This document shows, one piece after another, positions 1 to 6,004 of a DNA stretch of 7,590 bases; the first letter of the stretch is position 1, and each line of letters opens with the position of its first letter. The DNA is from Longimicrobium sp. GTDB lineage: Bacteria > Gemmatimonadota > Gemmatimonadetes > Longimicrobiales > Longimicrobiaceae. Made by a program: the position numbers and the translations under genes. The DNA lies in assembly GCA_030446945.1 (NCBI GenBank), contig JAUJMI010000163.1, positions 1-7,590 on the forward strand. The letters run 5' to 3'. The notes under the pieces are model-generated. The model ran no database searches and was not told where the DNA came from. It saw only the letters and a program-made list of their open reading frames with translations.

Positions 1-16
1 CGAGCGGGGGTGAGGG

Positions 17-667
17 CTACGCCTGCCCCATCCGGCGCTTCAGCTCGGCGAGCCGGTCCTCGACGCTGGGGGGCGGCGGCGGTGGCGGCGCGCCCGCGTC
101 GGAGGCGAGGTCGTTCAGGGCCTCGGCGTAGGCAGTGTCGGAGGCGATGCGCTCCTCCATGCGCGACATGTCGTCGAGCGGGTCGGAGGCGCCGCGGCGG
201 CCGGCGGCGTCCAGGGCGGCGTGGGCGCCGCGGCGGCGGATCTCGGCCACGAGGATGAAGCGGTTCGCGTCCGCCTCCTTGTAGCGCCGCATCATCTCCT
301 CCGCCTCGGCGCGCCGAAGCTGGAGCTCGGCGCTCGCGGCGCGCAGCTTCTCCTCCAGCACGACCGCGCGCTGGCGGTGGCGCTCCGCGAACTCCTTCGC
401 CACGCGCGCCGTCTCTGCGTCGTCGATGCGCTCGGCCATGCCGCCGCGGCGCACCGCGTCGTCCAGGGCGCGACGCTCGCGCTCCAGGTCGGCCGTGGTG
501 CCCTGCACGTTCTTCTCGTAGAGCGGGAGGGCGGCGCGGGCCCGCACCATCTCGCGGCGCATGGAGGCCAGCAGCCCCGCCACCTGGTCCTCCGGGTCGC
601 GGCGCGCCGTCTCCTCCAGGAAGGCGCTCCAGGTCTGCGCGAACAGTCTCTTCAGGTCGTCCAGCAT
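17..667 (-). CDS. PspA/IM30-family coiled-coil protein
   Basis: A 216-residue protein, close to the usual 220-230 residues of PspA/IM30 (phage-shock/Vipp1) proteins. These peripheral membrane proteins assemble into large oligomers that protect the inner membrane. It is almost entirely charged alpha-helix. It has an amphipathic N-terminus (MLDDLKRLFAQTW), the typical DPEDQ segment at about 25-29, a long coiled coil at about 30-150, and the family-like C-terminal helix with DDMSRMEERI at about 165-174. A run of seven prolines (194-200) separates this from a last short helix, EDRLAELKRRM. I chose the ATG at 665-667 because the upstream in-frame extension is proline-rich and unlike the family. 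No clear Shine-Dalgarno precedes it. No pspB, pspC or pspF gene is adjacent; the divergent neighbour is a nucleotidyltransferase. Family assignment is fairly secure from the pattern of the sequence; the stress role is inferred. Confidence 0.85.
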   Translation of the reverse strand: MLDDLKRLFAQTWSAFLEETARRDPEDQVAGLLASMRREMVRARAALPLYEKNVQGTTADLERERRALDDAVRRGGMAERIDDAETARVAKEFAERHRQRAVVLEEKLRAASAELQLRRAEAEEMMRRYKEADANRFILVAEIRRRGAHAALDAAGRRGASDPLDDMSRMEERIASDTAYAEALNDLASDAGAPPPPPPPSVEDRLAELKRRMGQA

Positions 668-819
668 CGGCGAGGGGGAGCGGGGGTGGCCATGGCGCGG
701 GTCCGGGAATGTCGGGGCGCGGGGGGCGGCGGGGCAAGGGGTTGGCACGCGCGAGGTTGCAGCCCCTTGGGCCTGATCCTTGCCTTGACCGGCTTTCCGA
801 CGACCACCCGAGGATTCCC

Positions 820-1755
820 ATGGCCAAGACCGAACCGGTTCCCGTACGCCTCCCCCGCATGGGGAACCTGTCCAAGGAAGAGCAGAAGTCCATCACCCAC
901 GGCGGCTTCTGGATCCAGGAGGCGGAGCGGGAGATCTACAAGCGCGCGCTGGCGGCGCTGAACGAGGCGGGGGTCCCGTACGTGGTCGCCGGAGCGTACG
1001 CCATCTACGAGCACACCGGCATCTACCGCCAGACCAAGGACCTGGACCTCTTCTGCGAGCCGGAGGCGGTGATGCAGGCGATGAAGGTCCTGCGCAAGGT
1101 GGGCTTCCGCAGCCGGCTGGAGCAGGGGCACTGGCTGGCCAAGGCGCTCGACGATCCATACTTCATCGACATCATCTACGGAATGGGGAACGGGCTGGCG
1201 CTGATCGACCGCGACTGGTTCCAGCACTCGTCGCCCGCCATCCTGGCCGCCACCCCCGTGCGGGTGGCGCCGGTGGAGGAGCTGATCTGGCACCGGCTCT
1301 TCATCAGCGAGCGCCACCGGCACGACATGGCCGACATCGCGCACCTGATCCTGTGCAAGGGGCACCTGATGGACTGGCGCCGCCTGATCGACAAGACGGG
1401 CGAGCACTGGCCGCTCCTCCTGTCACAGGTGATGATGTTCCGCTACGTCTATCCCGGCTACAGCGACCAGGTGCCATCGTGGGCGCTGGACGAGCTGCTT
1501 GAGAACGCGCGCTCCGCGGCAAAGAACCGCCCCGCGGAGGGCGACGCGCACGACGTGACGCGCGGCACCCTGATCTCGCGCTTCTCCTTCACCATTGACG
1601 TGAACGAGTGGGGCTTTCACGACCAGCGCGAGGAGCTGATCCGGCGCATGGAGAAGCACCCCGCCGTCACGGCGCTGGTGGAGAGCGACCTGTGGGACGA
1701 GCGCGCGTCGGCCGAGGAGAAGGCAAACGACGACCCGGAGGAGGGCGACGGATGA
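820..1755 (+). CDS. Nucleotidyltransferase-fold protein of unknown substrate
   Basis: A 311-residue protein whose N-terminal half looks like the minimal nucleotidyltransferase fold. The segment VVAGAYAIYEHTG (55-67) fits the nucleotide-binding G-x-A helix. KDLDLF (73-78) supplies the D-x-D metal ligands (D74, D76), and FIDIIYG (115-121) supplies the likely third carboxylate, D117. Residues 153-177 (EELIWHRL, then R..DMADIAHL) match the helical segment that follows this domain in AbiEii/DUF-type nucleotidyltransferases. All three acidic positions are present, so it is probably active, transferring NMP to an unknown RNA, protein or small molecule. The ATG at 820 is preceded by GAGGA at 810-814 with 5 bases of spacing. 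The stop overlaps the next start as ATGA, so the two are probably coupled. The C-terminal 60 residues are charged and unassigned. The fold is fairly sure; the substrate is not known. Confidence 0.8.
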   Translation: MAKTEPVPVRLPRMGNLSKEEQKSITHGGFWIQEAEREIYKRALAALNEAGVPYVVAGAYAIYEHTGIYRQTKDLDLFCEPEAVMQAMKVLRKVGFRSRLEQGHWLAKALDDPYFIDIIYGMGNGLALIDRDWFQHSSPAILAATPVRVAPVEELIWHRLFISERHRHDMADIAHLILCKGHLMDWRRLIDKTGEHWPLLLSQVMMFRYVYPGYSDQVPSWALDELLENARSAAKNRPAEGDAHDVTRGTLISRFSFTIDVNEWGFHDQREELIRRMEKHPAVTALVESDLWDERASAEEKANDDPEEGDG

Positions 1756-2624
1756 CGGTTCCGGCTACACGCGGCACGGACGGGCGGCCCGCGGAGCGGC
1801 GGCGCAGGACCGACCCACGCCCCGGCGTGGTGAGGATCGCCGCCGTCGGCGACTTCCACTGCGGCGAGGAGGACGTGGGGAAGTACCGCGAGCAGTTCGC
1901 GCGCGTCAACGACGACGCCGACGTCCTGCTGCTGGCCGGCGACCTGACGCGGCGCGGCACCCCGCCCGAGATCAAGGTGGTGCTGGGCGAGCTGGCGGAC
2001 GTGCGCATCCCCATCCTGGCCGTCCTCGGCAACCACGACCACGAGAGCGGCCGCGTGGAAGAGGCGAAGGCGCTCCTCCGCTCGCGCGAGGGGCTCCACC
2101 TGCTGGACGACGAGCCCTTTGAGCTCAACGAGCACGTGGGGATCGCCGGGGTGAAGGGCTTCATGGGCGGCTTCGGCCGCTGGACGCTGACGGCGTTCGG
2201 CGAGGCGGACACCAAGGCGTTCGTGGGCACCACCATCGAAGAGGCGCAGCGGCTGGAGTTCGCGCTGCGCCGCCTGGCGACGCCGGTGCGGGTGGTGCTC
2301 CTCCACTACTCGCCCACGCTGGACACGGTGATCGGCGAGCCGGAGACGATCCACGCCTTCCTGGGGAACGACCGCCTCGCGGAGCCGATCGACCGGTTCG
2401 GCGCGTCGGTGGTCTTCCACGGCCACGCGCACCACGGCACCTTCCGCGGCAAGACGGCGGGCGGGGTGCCGGTGTTCAACGTGTCGCTCTCGCTGGTGCG
2501 CCAGGAGGGTGTGGGGGAGATGTACTACGTCTACGAGGTCGCCGTCCCGGAGGACGCCCCGCGCGAGGCTCCGGCTACGATGGAGCCCGCCCCCGCTACG
2601 AGCGGCGCTCCAGAAAGCGCATGA
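1752..2624 (+). CDS. Calcineurin-like metallophosphoesterase
   Basis: A 290-residue cytoplasmic protein with the full metallophosphoesterase signature in order: GDFH (33-36, metal ligands D34 and H36), AGDLT (62-66, D64), GNHDHE (93-98, N94 and the catalytic-type H95), LLHYSP (183-188, H185) and GHAHHG (224-229). It should therefore bind two metal ions and hydrolyse a phosphomonoester or phosphodiester; the substrate cannot be read from the sequence. The first 26 residues are arginine-rich and the last 25 are Ala/Pro-rich, both outside the fold. The start at 1752 is chosen because it overlaps the nucleotidyltransferase stop as ATGA. A GTG at about residue 26 would give a shorter protein beginning at the fold. 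The 3' end overlaps the convergent topoisomerase gene by 29 bases. The coupling suggests it acts together with the nucleotidyltransferase, for example by removing or processing what that enzyme adds; this is inference. Confidence 0.9.
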   Translation: MTVPATRGTDGRPAERRRRTDPRPGVVRIAAVGDFHCGEEDVGKYREQFARVNDDADVLLLAGDLTRRGTPPEIKVVLGELADVRIPILAVLGNHDHESGRVEEAKALLRSREGLHLLDDEPFELNEHVGIAGVKGFMGGFGRWTLTAFGEADTKAFVGTTIEEAQRLEFALRRLATPVRVVLLHYSPTLDTVIGEPETIHAFLGNDRLAEPIDRFGASVVFHGHAHHGTFRGKTAGGVPVFNVSLSLVRQEGVGEMYYVYEVAVPEDAPREAPATMEPAPATSGAPESA

Positions 2625-3606
2625 GAGCGGCCTCTTCCGCGTAGAAGCGCCCCGGCAGGCTTTCCTCGCCGGGGCGCATCTCTTTGCGCATGAGCGGCGC
2701 GATGGTCTGCCCGCGCTCGTAGCGCTCGAACACGGCCGGGTGAATGTACGAGCTGCGGCACACCGCGGGAGTGTTCCCCAGGTCCGCCGAGACCAGCTTG
2801 CAGGCGAGGAGCGTGTTCTTCTTCGCCTCGGTGGGGTTTTTCGGCGGCCCGATCTCCGCCAGCACGACGGCCGCGCGCACGGTGCCGCCCCAGGTGCGCA
2901 GGTCCTTGGAGGTGAAGCGCTTCCCCACGATTTCCTTCACGTACTCGTTCACGTCGCGCGAGGTCACGGGGTGCACCTTGCCGTCCTCGCCCCGGTACTT
3001 GAAGAGGCGCGGCCCGGGAAGCTCCAGGATCTCCCGCATCACCTCCACCAGCGGCGTGTCCGCCACCACCTGCCGCTGGTGCAGCGCCTTCTTGCCGCGG
3101 TACTTGAAGACGAGGTTGTTTCCCTCGATGCGCAGGTGGCTCTTGCGGAGGGTGGCCAGGCCAAAGGTCTTGTTCTCGACCGCGTAGCGCTCGCTCCCCA
3201 CGCGAAACGCCCCGCGCATCATCAGCCGCACGACGGTGGCGAGCACTCGCTCGCGCCCGACGCCTTCGCGGCCCAGGTGCTCGTCCGTGACCTCGCGCAG
3301 GTGCGGGATGCAGCGCGCCAGCTCCAGCAGCTTGCGGTACTTGCCGCGCGAGCGCTTGGCGGTGAACTCGGCGTTGTAGCGGTACTGCTTGCGCCCCGCC
3401 TTGTCGATCCCCGTCACCTGCACCTTCGCCTCGGAATCGGGCGAGATCTCCACGCCCGTCCACGCCGGCGGGATCACCAGCTTGCGGATGCGCTCGAGCG
3501 CGGCCTTGCTCTTGAGCGGCGCGCCATCGCCTCGGAGGTAGCTGAACCCCGTTTCGGGCGTGCCGACCCTGCGCCAGGGCCGCTCTTTGGTCGCTTTCTT
3601 CGGCAT
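2596..3606 (-). CDS. DNA topoisomerase IB
   Basis: A 336-residue type IB topoisomerase of the bacterial/poxvirus-like class. It relaxes supercoils by nicking one strand through a 3'-phosphotyrosine link and needs neither ATP nor metal. The N-terminal DNA-binding part includes VIPPAWTGVEI (44-54). The catalytic residues are visible: R135 in FRVGSERYA, a lysine in the KYRGKK hairpin (about 172), R237 in FTSKDLRTWGGT, N278 in LGNTPAVCR at the position held by His in poxviruses, and the nucleophile Y287 in SSYIHP. Length is normal for bacterial TopIB (about 330-350). I chose ATG 3604-3606 (MPKKATKERPW); a GTG at 3648 would add 14 unlikely residues. No clear Shine-Dalgarno is seen. The 3' end overlaps the phosphoesterase gene tail to tail. 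A terminator-like hairpin stands 66 bases upstream on the same strand. Confidence 0.95.
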   Translation of the reverse strand: MPKKATKERPWRRVGTPETGFSYLRGDGAPLKSKAALERIRKLVIPPAWTGVEISPDSEAKVQVTGIDKAGRKQYRYNAEFTAKRSRGKYRKLLELARCIPHLREVTDEHLGREGVGRERVLATVVRLMMRGAFRVGSERYAVENKTFGLATLRKSHLRIEGNNLVFKYRGKKALHQRQVVADTPLVEVMREILELPGPRLFKYRGEDGKVHPVTSRDVNEYVKEIVGKRFTSKDLRTWGGTVRAAVVLAEIGPPKNPTEAKKNTLLACKLVSADLGNTPAVCRSSYIHPAVFERYERGQTIAPLMRKEMRPGEESLPGRFYAEEAALMRFLERRS

Positions 3607-3671
3607 TTGGCGGGTGGTGGATACAAGGAGCGGGCCGTGGGCCCTCACCCCCGGCTCGTTACACTCGCCTG

Positions 3672-3697
3672 AAAAAAGCTGCGGGGTGCACCGCGCA
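3672..3697 (-). terminator. Terminator-like hairpin with T6 tract, minus strand
   Basis: Read on the minus strand, TGCGCGG and CCCCGCA form a stem around a TGCA loop (six of seven pairs, one C-C mismatch). It is followed by GC and then six T residues (plus-strand A-run at 3672-3677). This is the only long T tract I see in the window. No minus-strand gene lies upstream of it, so it either stops antisense transcripts or sits in the leader of the topoisomerase mRNA, 66 bases before that start. Its function is inferred from shape only. Confidence 0.4.
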
Positions 3698-3705
3698 TGC
3701 GTGCG

Positions 3706-3735
3706 CCCCTCCCCCGGCTCGTGTTGGGGGAGGGG
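3706..3735. repeat. Perfect C/G-rich inverted repeat in the intergenic spacer
   Basis: The ten bases at 3706-3715 (CCCCTCCCCC) are the exact reverse complement of 3726-3735, with a ten-base loop between them. The string CCCCCGGCTCGT at 3711-3722 also occurs at 3648-3659, so the spacer holds two related pieces. No T tract follows, so a terminator is unlikely. It looks like a copy or remnant of a dispersed intergenic repeat; I cannot confirm other copies from this window. Confidence 0.5.
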
Positions 3736-3795
3736 GAGCGAGGAACGGGCGGGGAGGGGGACTGCGGCGCCTGCCCCGCGGTCCCGGCCCCTTGT

Positions 3796-3825
3796 TTGCG
3801 CCAGTCCCCCGCGCCGGACTATCGT
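3796..3825 (+). promoter_or_regulatory. Weak candidate promoter for the PuuD-like gene
   Basis: TTGCGC (3796-3801) and TATCGT (3820-3825) are separated by 18 bases and lie about 30 bases before the GTG start at 3855. Matches to the sigma-70 consensus are three of six and four of six, so this is only a candidate. The same spacing and a similar pair, TTGCTC/TATCAT, occur before the DsbA-like gene. Confidence 0.25.
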
Positions 3826-3854
3826 GAGGGCCCAAACCCCAGGGAAACCAGGCC

Positions 3855-4658
3855 GTGGAAGAACGAGATCCCTTGCTGAACCCGGAACGTCCGCTGATCG
3901 CCATGACCACCTCGCTCGCGCCCATGGGGGCGCACGGGCTGCCGGGGGTGAAGCTGAACGCGCAGTACATCGCGGCTCTGGAGGGGCCCGGCGGGGCCAC
4001 GCTGCTGCTGACTCCGGCGCACGACCTGGCGTCGGTGGAGCAGATCGTGGCGCTGGCGCACGGGCTGGTGCTCACCGGCGGCGAGGACGTCGACCCGGCG
4101 CGCTACGGCCAGTCGCCGCACCCCACCGTGACCTCGGTGAACCCCGCGCGCGACGCCATGGAGCTGGCCGCGCTGGCGGCGGCGGTGCGGCGCGGCATCC
4201 CGGTGCTCGGCATCTGCCGGGGGATGCAGGTGCTGAACGTGGGGCTCGGCGGCACGCTGATTCAGGACATCCCCTCGCAGCGCACGGGTGGCCTCCTGCA
4301 CGAGCAGTCCGCGCCGGTGGACAAGGAGTGGCACCACGCCACCGTCGAGGAAGGGAGCGGTCTGGAGGCGATCTTCGGCACGCGCGCGCTCTTCATCAAC
4401 TCCTTCCACCACCAGGCCGTGGACGTGCTGGGCGAAGGCCTGCGTGCCTCCGCCTGGGCCGAGGACGGCGTGGTGGAGGGCGTGGAGGGGACCGGCGACA
4501 CCTGGATCTGCGGCGTCCAGTGGCACCCCGAGCGCGGCGAGGCCGAGGCCCCGCAGGACCAGCGCGACCCCAACCGGCGCCTGTTCTGGGAGTTCGTGCA
4601 GGCCGCCCGCGAGTTCGCGGCCGGCGCAGCGCGGCCGGTGAGTGCGGCGGCGGGGTGA
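3855..4658 (+). CDS. Gamma-glutamyl-gamma-aminobutyrate hydrolase family peptidase (PuuD-like)
   Basis: A 267-residue class I glutamine-amidotransferase-like hydrolase (peptidase family C26). It has RPLIAMT at 12-18, LTGGEDVDPARYG at 73-85, the nucleophile elbow GICRGMQ (119-125, Cys121), NSFHHQAV at 182-189, and GVQWHPE (220-226) giving the His224/Glu226 half of the triad. All catalytic residues are intact and the length is typical. PuuD cleaves gamma-glutamyl-GABA in putrescine breakdown, but family members also act on other gamma-glutamyl compounds. No other putrescine gene is nearby, so the substrate is open. The GTG start at 3855 is needed to include the first beta-strand; the next ATG, at 3903, would cut into it. 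AGGGAA (3841-3846) is a possible ribosome site. The gene stands alone between spacers and converges on the 4783-5846 operon. Confidence 0.9.
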   Translation: MEERDPLLNPERPLIAMTTSLAPMGAHGLPGVKLNAQYIAALEGPGGATLLLTPAHDLASVEQIVALAHGLVLTGGEDVDPARYGQSPHPTVTSVNPARDAMELAALAAAVRRGIPVLGICRGMQVLNVGLGGTLIQDIPSQRTGGLLHEQSAPVDKEWHHATVEEGSGLEAIFGTRALFINSFHHQAVDVLGEGLRASAWAEDGVVEGVEGTGDTWICGVQWHPERGEAEAPQDQRDPNRRLFWEFVQAAREFAAGAARPVSAAAG

Positions 4659-4671
4659 ACTGCCGGGGAAA

Positions 4672-4789
4672 GGGGGATGGGGAATGGGGAATGGGAAATG
4701 GGGAACGGCCGAGGGGACAGGGGACAACCTACGATAGCCGGTGGTCCAAGGCTATTGATTGCTGTTCCCTATCCCCTATTCCCTATTCC
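4672..4789. repeat. Large imperfect inverted repeat built of 7-base units
   Basis: The left arm (4672-4706) is five tandem units near GGGGAAT. The right arm (4764-4789) is the opposite-strand version (TTCCCTA units). Pairing 4681-4706 with 4764-4789 gives 21 Watson-Crick pairs, three positions that are G-U in plus-strand RNA (4686/4784, 4693/4777, 4700/4770) and two A-C mismatches. The 57-base loop contains a further 6-bp stem (4734-4739 with 4750-4755) and a tandem GGGGACA pair at 4713-4726. It fills the junction between two convergent transcripts and could act as a terminator or be a dispersed repeat. The right arm contains the stop codon of the 71-residue protein gene. Confidence 0.75.
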
Positions 4790-4998
4790 AGCACCTCGAA
4801 CCCCTCCACCTCGTCCAGCGGAAACTCGTCCGACTCGCCGGTGGCGATGCGGCGGGCGCGGAGGATGTCGCGGCCGAAGCGGGCGCGCACGTCCTCCGGC
4901 ACTACGATCAGCTCCGTGCCGCGCCGGTAGAGCTGCACCCGCGTACCGTCCATGATGGCGCGCTCCAGGCGGTCCAGGTCGTCCGGCGTCCACCTCAT
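4783..4998 (-). CDS. Small conserved-looking protein of unknown function (71 aa)
   Basis: I do not recognise a named family. The 71 residues begin with an amphipathic helix (WTPDDLDRLERAIMDG). A short strand-turn-strand follows, VQLYRRGTELIVVP (21-34), then an arginine-rich stretch (37-50) and an acidic end, LDEVEGFEVLE (61-71). It has no signal peptide or membrane segment, and the layout suggests a compact alpha/beta cytoplasmic protein. The ATG overlaps the upstream gene's stop as ATGA (4995-4998) and there is no separate Shine-Dalgarno, so translation is probably coupled. The TAG stop (4783-4785) lies inside the right arm of the 7-base-unit repeat, so the repeat may have set the present end of the protein. 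The gene is supported by the coupling and by normal codon texture. Function is unknown. Confidence 0.7.
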   Translation of the reverse strand: MRWTPDDLDRLERAIMDGTRVQLYRRGTELIVVPEDVRARFGRDILRARRIATGESDEFPLDEVEGFEVLE

Positions 4999-5846
4999 GG
5001 AGGGGGCGCCTGCGCGGAGTCCGGCGGCGGGTACTGCGCCGGCGGCGGCGGGCTCTGCGCCGGCGGGGGCGCAGTGGTCCGCACCGGGGGCGGGTTCTGC
5101 GCCGGCGAGGGCGAAGTGGTCCGCGCCGGCGGCGCCGTGATGGCCGTGGCCGGCTCGGCGGACGAGTTCTCCTCCGGCACCGGGTCGCGCGGCGGCGGCG
5201 GGGGGGTGCGCGGAGCGGGGCGCGCGGCCGGGCGCGGCGCGGGCGCGGCGGCCGCGGCGATCAGCCCGCCGCGCAGCCCCTCCGGACGCACCGAGATGTA
5301 GTAGTCACGGATGAAGAGCGAGTCGATGCGGATGAAGCCGCTGTCCGGAAGGTCGCCGAACTTCACCCCCGGCGTGGGGCGCGGCAGCCCCACGTCCAGC
5401 GAGTCGATCCAGGCGTCGAACTCCGCGCGCGAGATCTTGTGCAGGTATCCCTGCACGTCCACCACGCTGCCGGGGTAGAAGGGGCGGATCGTCTGCCCTT
5501 TCGGCACCGGCTCCACGCGTACCAGGATCCAGCGGCGCGGGTTCTGGGTGCGCACCCACACGGCGTTGCGCACCGTGCGGCTCTCCGCCACGCCGGTAAG
5601 GCGCAGCCGGCGGCCCAGCTCGCGGTCCTCCAGCGGGAGCGCGGACTCGAAGGCCTCGCTCTGCATGGGGACCACCTGGGCGCGCTCGCCGCCGAAGTTG
5701 GCCTTGGCGCCCACCTGCTTCCCGGTGCTCATGGTGGCGTCGCCCAGCACGAACGCCGACGCCCACGCGATCAGCGCGAGGGTGACGATCACCATCGTCC
5801 AAACCCAGAGCCGCTGGTTGCGGCCTCGTACGAGCCGGATGTCCAT
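4995..5846 (-). CDS. Membrane-anchored protein with extracytoplasmic domain and proline-rich repeat tail
   Basis: A 283-residue protein of unknown function. A basic N-terminus (RLVRGRNQR) precedes one hydrophobic helix at about 13-35, so it is likely anchored with the rest outside the cytoplasm. Residues 78-150 alternate short strands (RRLRLTGVAE, NAVWVRT, RWILVRVEP, GSVVDVQGYLHKI). This resembles a small beta-barrel or OB-type fold, a guess from pattern only. Residues 165-190 form a second conserved-looking block (DSLFIRDYYISVRPEG). From about 197 to the end it is Ala/Pro-rich and disordered, with two 14-residue repeats at 241-254 and 255-268. The tail could span the wall or bind a partner. 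The ATG at 5844-5846 has a weak AGCGGA about 6 bases upstream. It is the first gene of a two-gene operon, overlapping the 71-residue gene by 4 bases, and is divergent from the disulfide operon. Confidence 0.75.
   Translation of the reverse strand: MDIRLVRGRNQRLWVWTMVIVTLALIAWASAFVLGDATMSTGKQVGAKANFGGERAQVVPMQSEAFESALPLEDRELGRRLRLTGVAESRTVRNAVWVRTQNPRRWILVRVEPVPKGQTIRPFYPGSVVDVQGYLHKISRAEFDAWIDSLDVGLPRPTPGVKFGDLPDSGFIRIDSLFIRDYYISVRPEGLRGGLIAAAAAPAPRPAARPAPRTPPPPPRDPVPEENSSAEPATAITAPPARTTSPSPAQNPPPVRTTAPPPAQSPPPPAQYPPPDSAQAPPP
5043..5126 (-). repeat. Two tandem 42-bp repeats inside the proline-rich tail
   Basis: Units 5043-5084 and 5085-5126 are adjacent and identical at 37 of 42 bases. They encode VRTTAPPPAQSPPP and ARTTSPSPAQNPPP (residues 255-268 and 241-254). 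Shorter PAQ.PPP-like pieces follow to the end of the protein. This is an in-frame coding duplication, not a spacer-repeat array. Confidence 0.8.
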
Positions 5847-5917
5847 CGTGGTCCGCTCAAGGTTGCAGGGCGGCGCCGGAACCGGCGTTCCGCCCCTGGT
5901 TTACAAGGCGCTTCGGC

Positions 5918-5947
5918 TTGCTCTGCCGCGCGCCGATCCGTTATCAT
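5918..5947 (+). promoter_or_regulatory. Candidate sigma-70-type promoter of the DsbA/VKOR operon
   Basis: TTGCTC (5918-5923) and TATCAT (5942-5947) are 18 bases apart. The -10 element matches the consensus at five of six positions and the -35 element at three of six. Transcription would start near 5954, about 50 bases before the GTG start at 6005. It lies in the 158-base divergent spacer shared with the membrane-anchored protein gene. Confidence 0.45.
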
Positions 5948-5992
5948 GGACCGCCGCCGACCGCGGTCGATCGTACCCTCGGACAATCCCAC

Positions 5993-5998
5993 GGAGGA
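5993..5998 (+). promoter_or_regulatory. Strong Shine-Dalgarno that fixes the GTG start of the DsbA-like gene
   Basis: GGAGGA sits 6 bases before the GTG at 6005-6007, the best ribosome-binding site in the window. It decides the start, since the reading frame stays open further upstream through the promoter region. Confidence 0.85.
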
Positions 5999-6004
5999 AG
6001 AAGC

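Noticed and set aside
668..819. Promoters in the divergent spacer between the PspA-like gene and the nucleotidyltransferase
   Set aside because: TTGCAG (757) and TTGACC (785) could be -35 elements, but I found no acceptable -10 element at the right distance.
221..961. Plus-strand open frame opposite the PspA-like gene and into the nucleotidyltransferase
   Set aside because: It overlaps two well-supported genes and has low-complexity His/Arg/Ala content.
1617..2435. Minus-strand open frame across the phosphoesterase gene
   Set aside because: It is a shadow of the metallophosphoesterase, and its composition is typical of antisense frames in GC-rich DNA.
2509..3672. Long plus-strand open frame antisense to the topoisomerase gene
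   Set aside because: It is the reverse shadow of a well-supported TopIB gene with all catalytic motifs. Its own translation is His/Arg/Leu/Ala-rich with no recognisable fold.
3697..3879. 60-residue open frame in the spacer before the PuuD-like gene
   Set aside because: It runs through the inverted repeat, has no ribosome site, and its translation looks like noncoding GC-rich DNA.
4998..5126. Repeated GC-rich blocks resembling a CRISPR or minisatellite
   Set aside because: They are in-frame coding repeats of a Pro-rich tail, without unique spacers or palindromic repeats.
5874..5891. Small inverted repeats (CGCCGG-AA-CCGGCG and GGAAC/GTTCC) as an operator
   Set aside because: Short GC palindromes are expected by chance at this composition, and none overlaps the candidate promoter.
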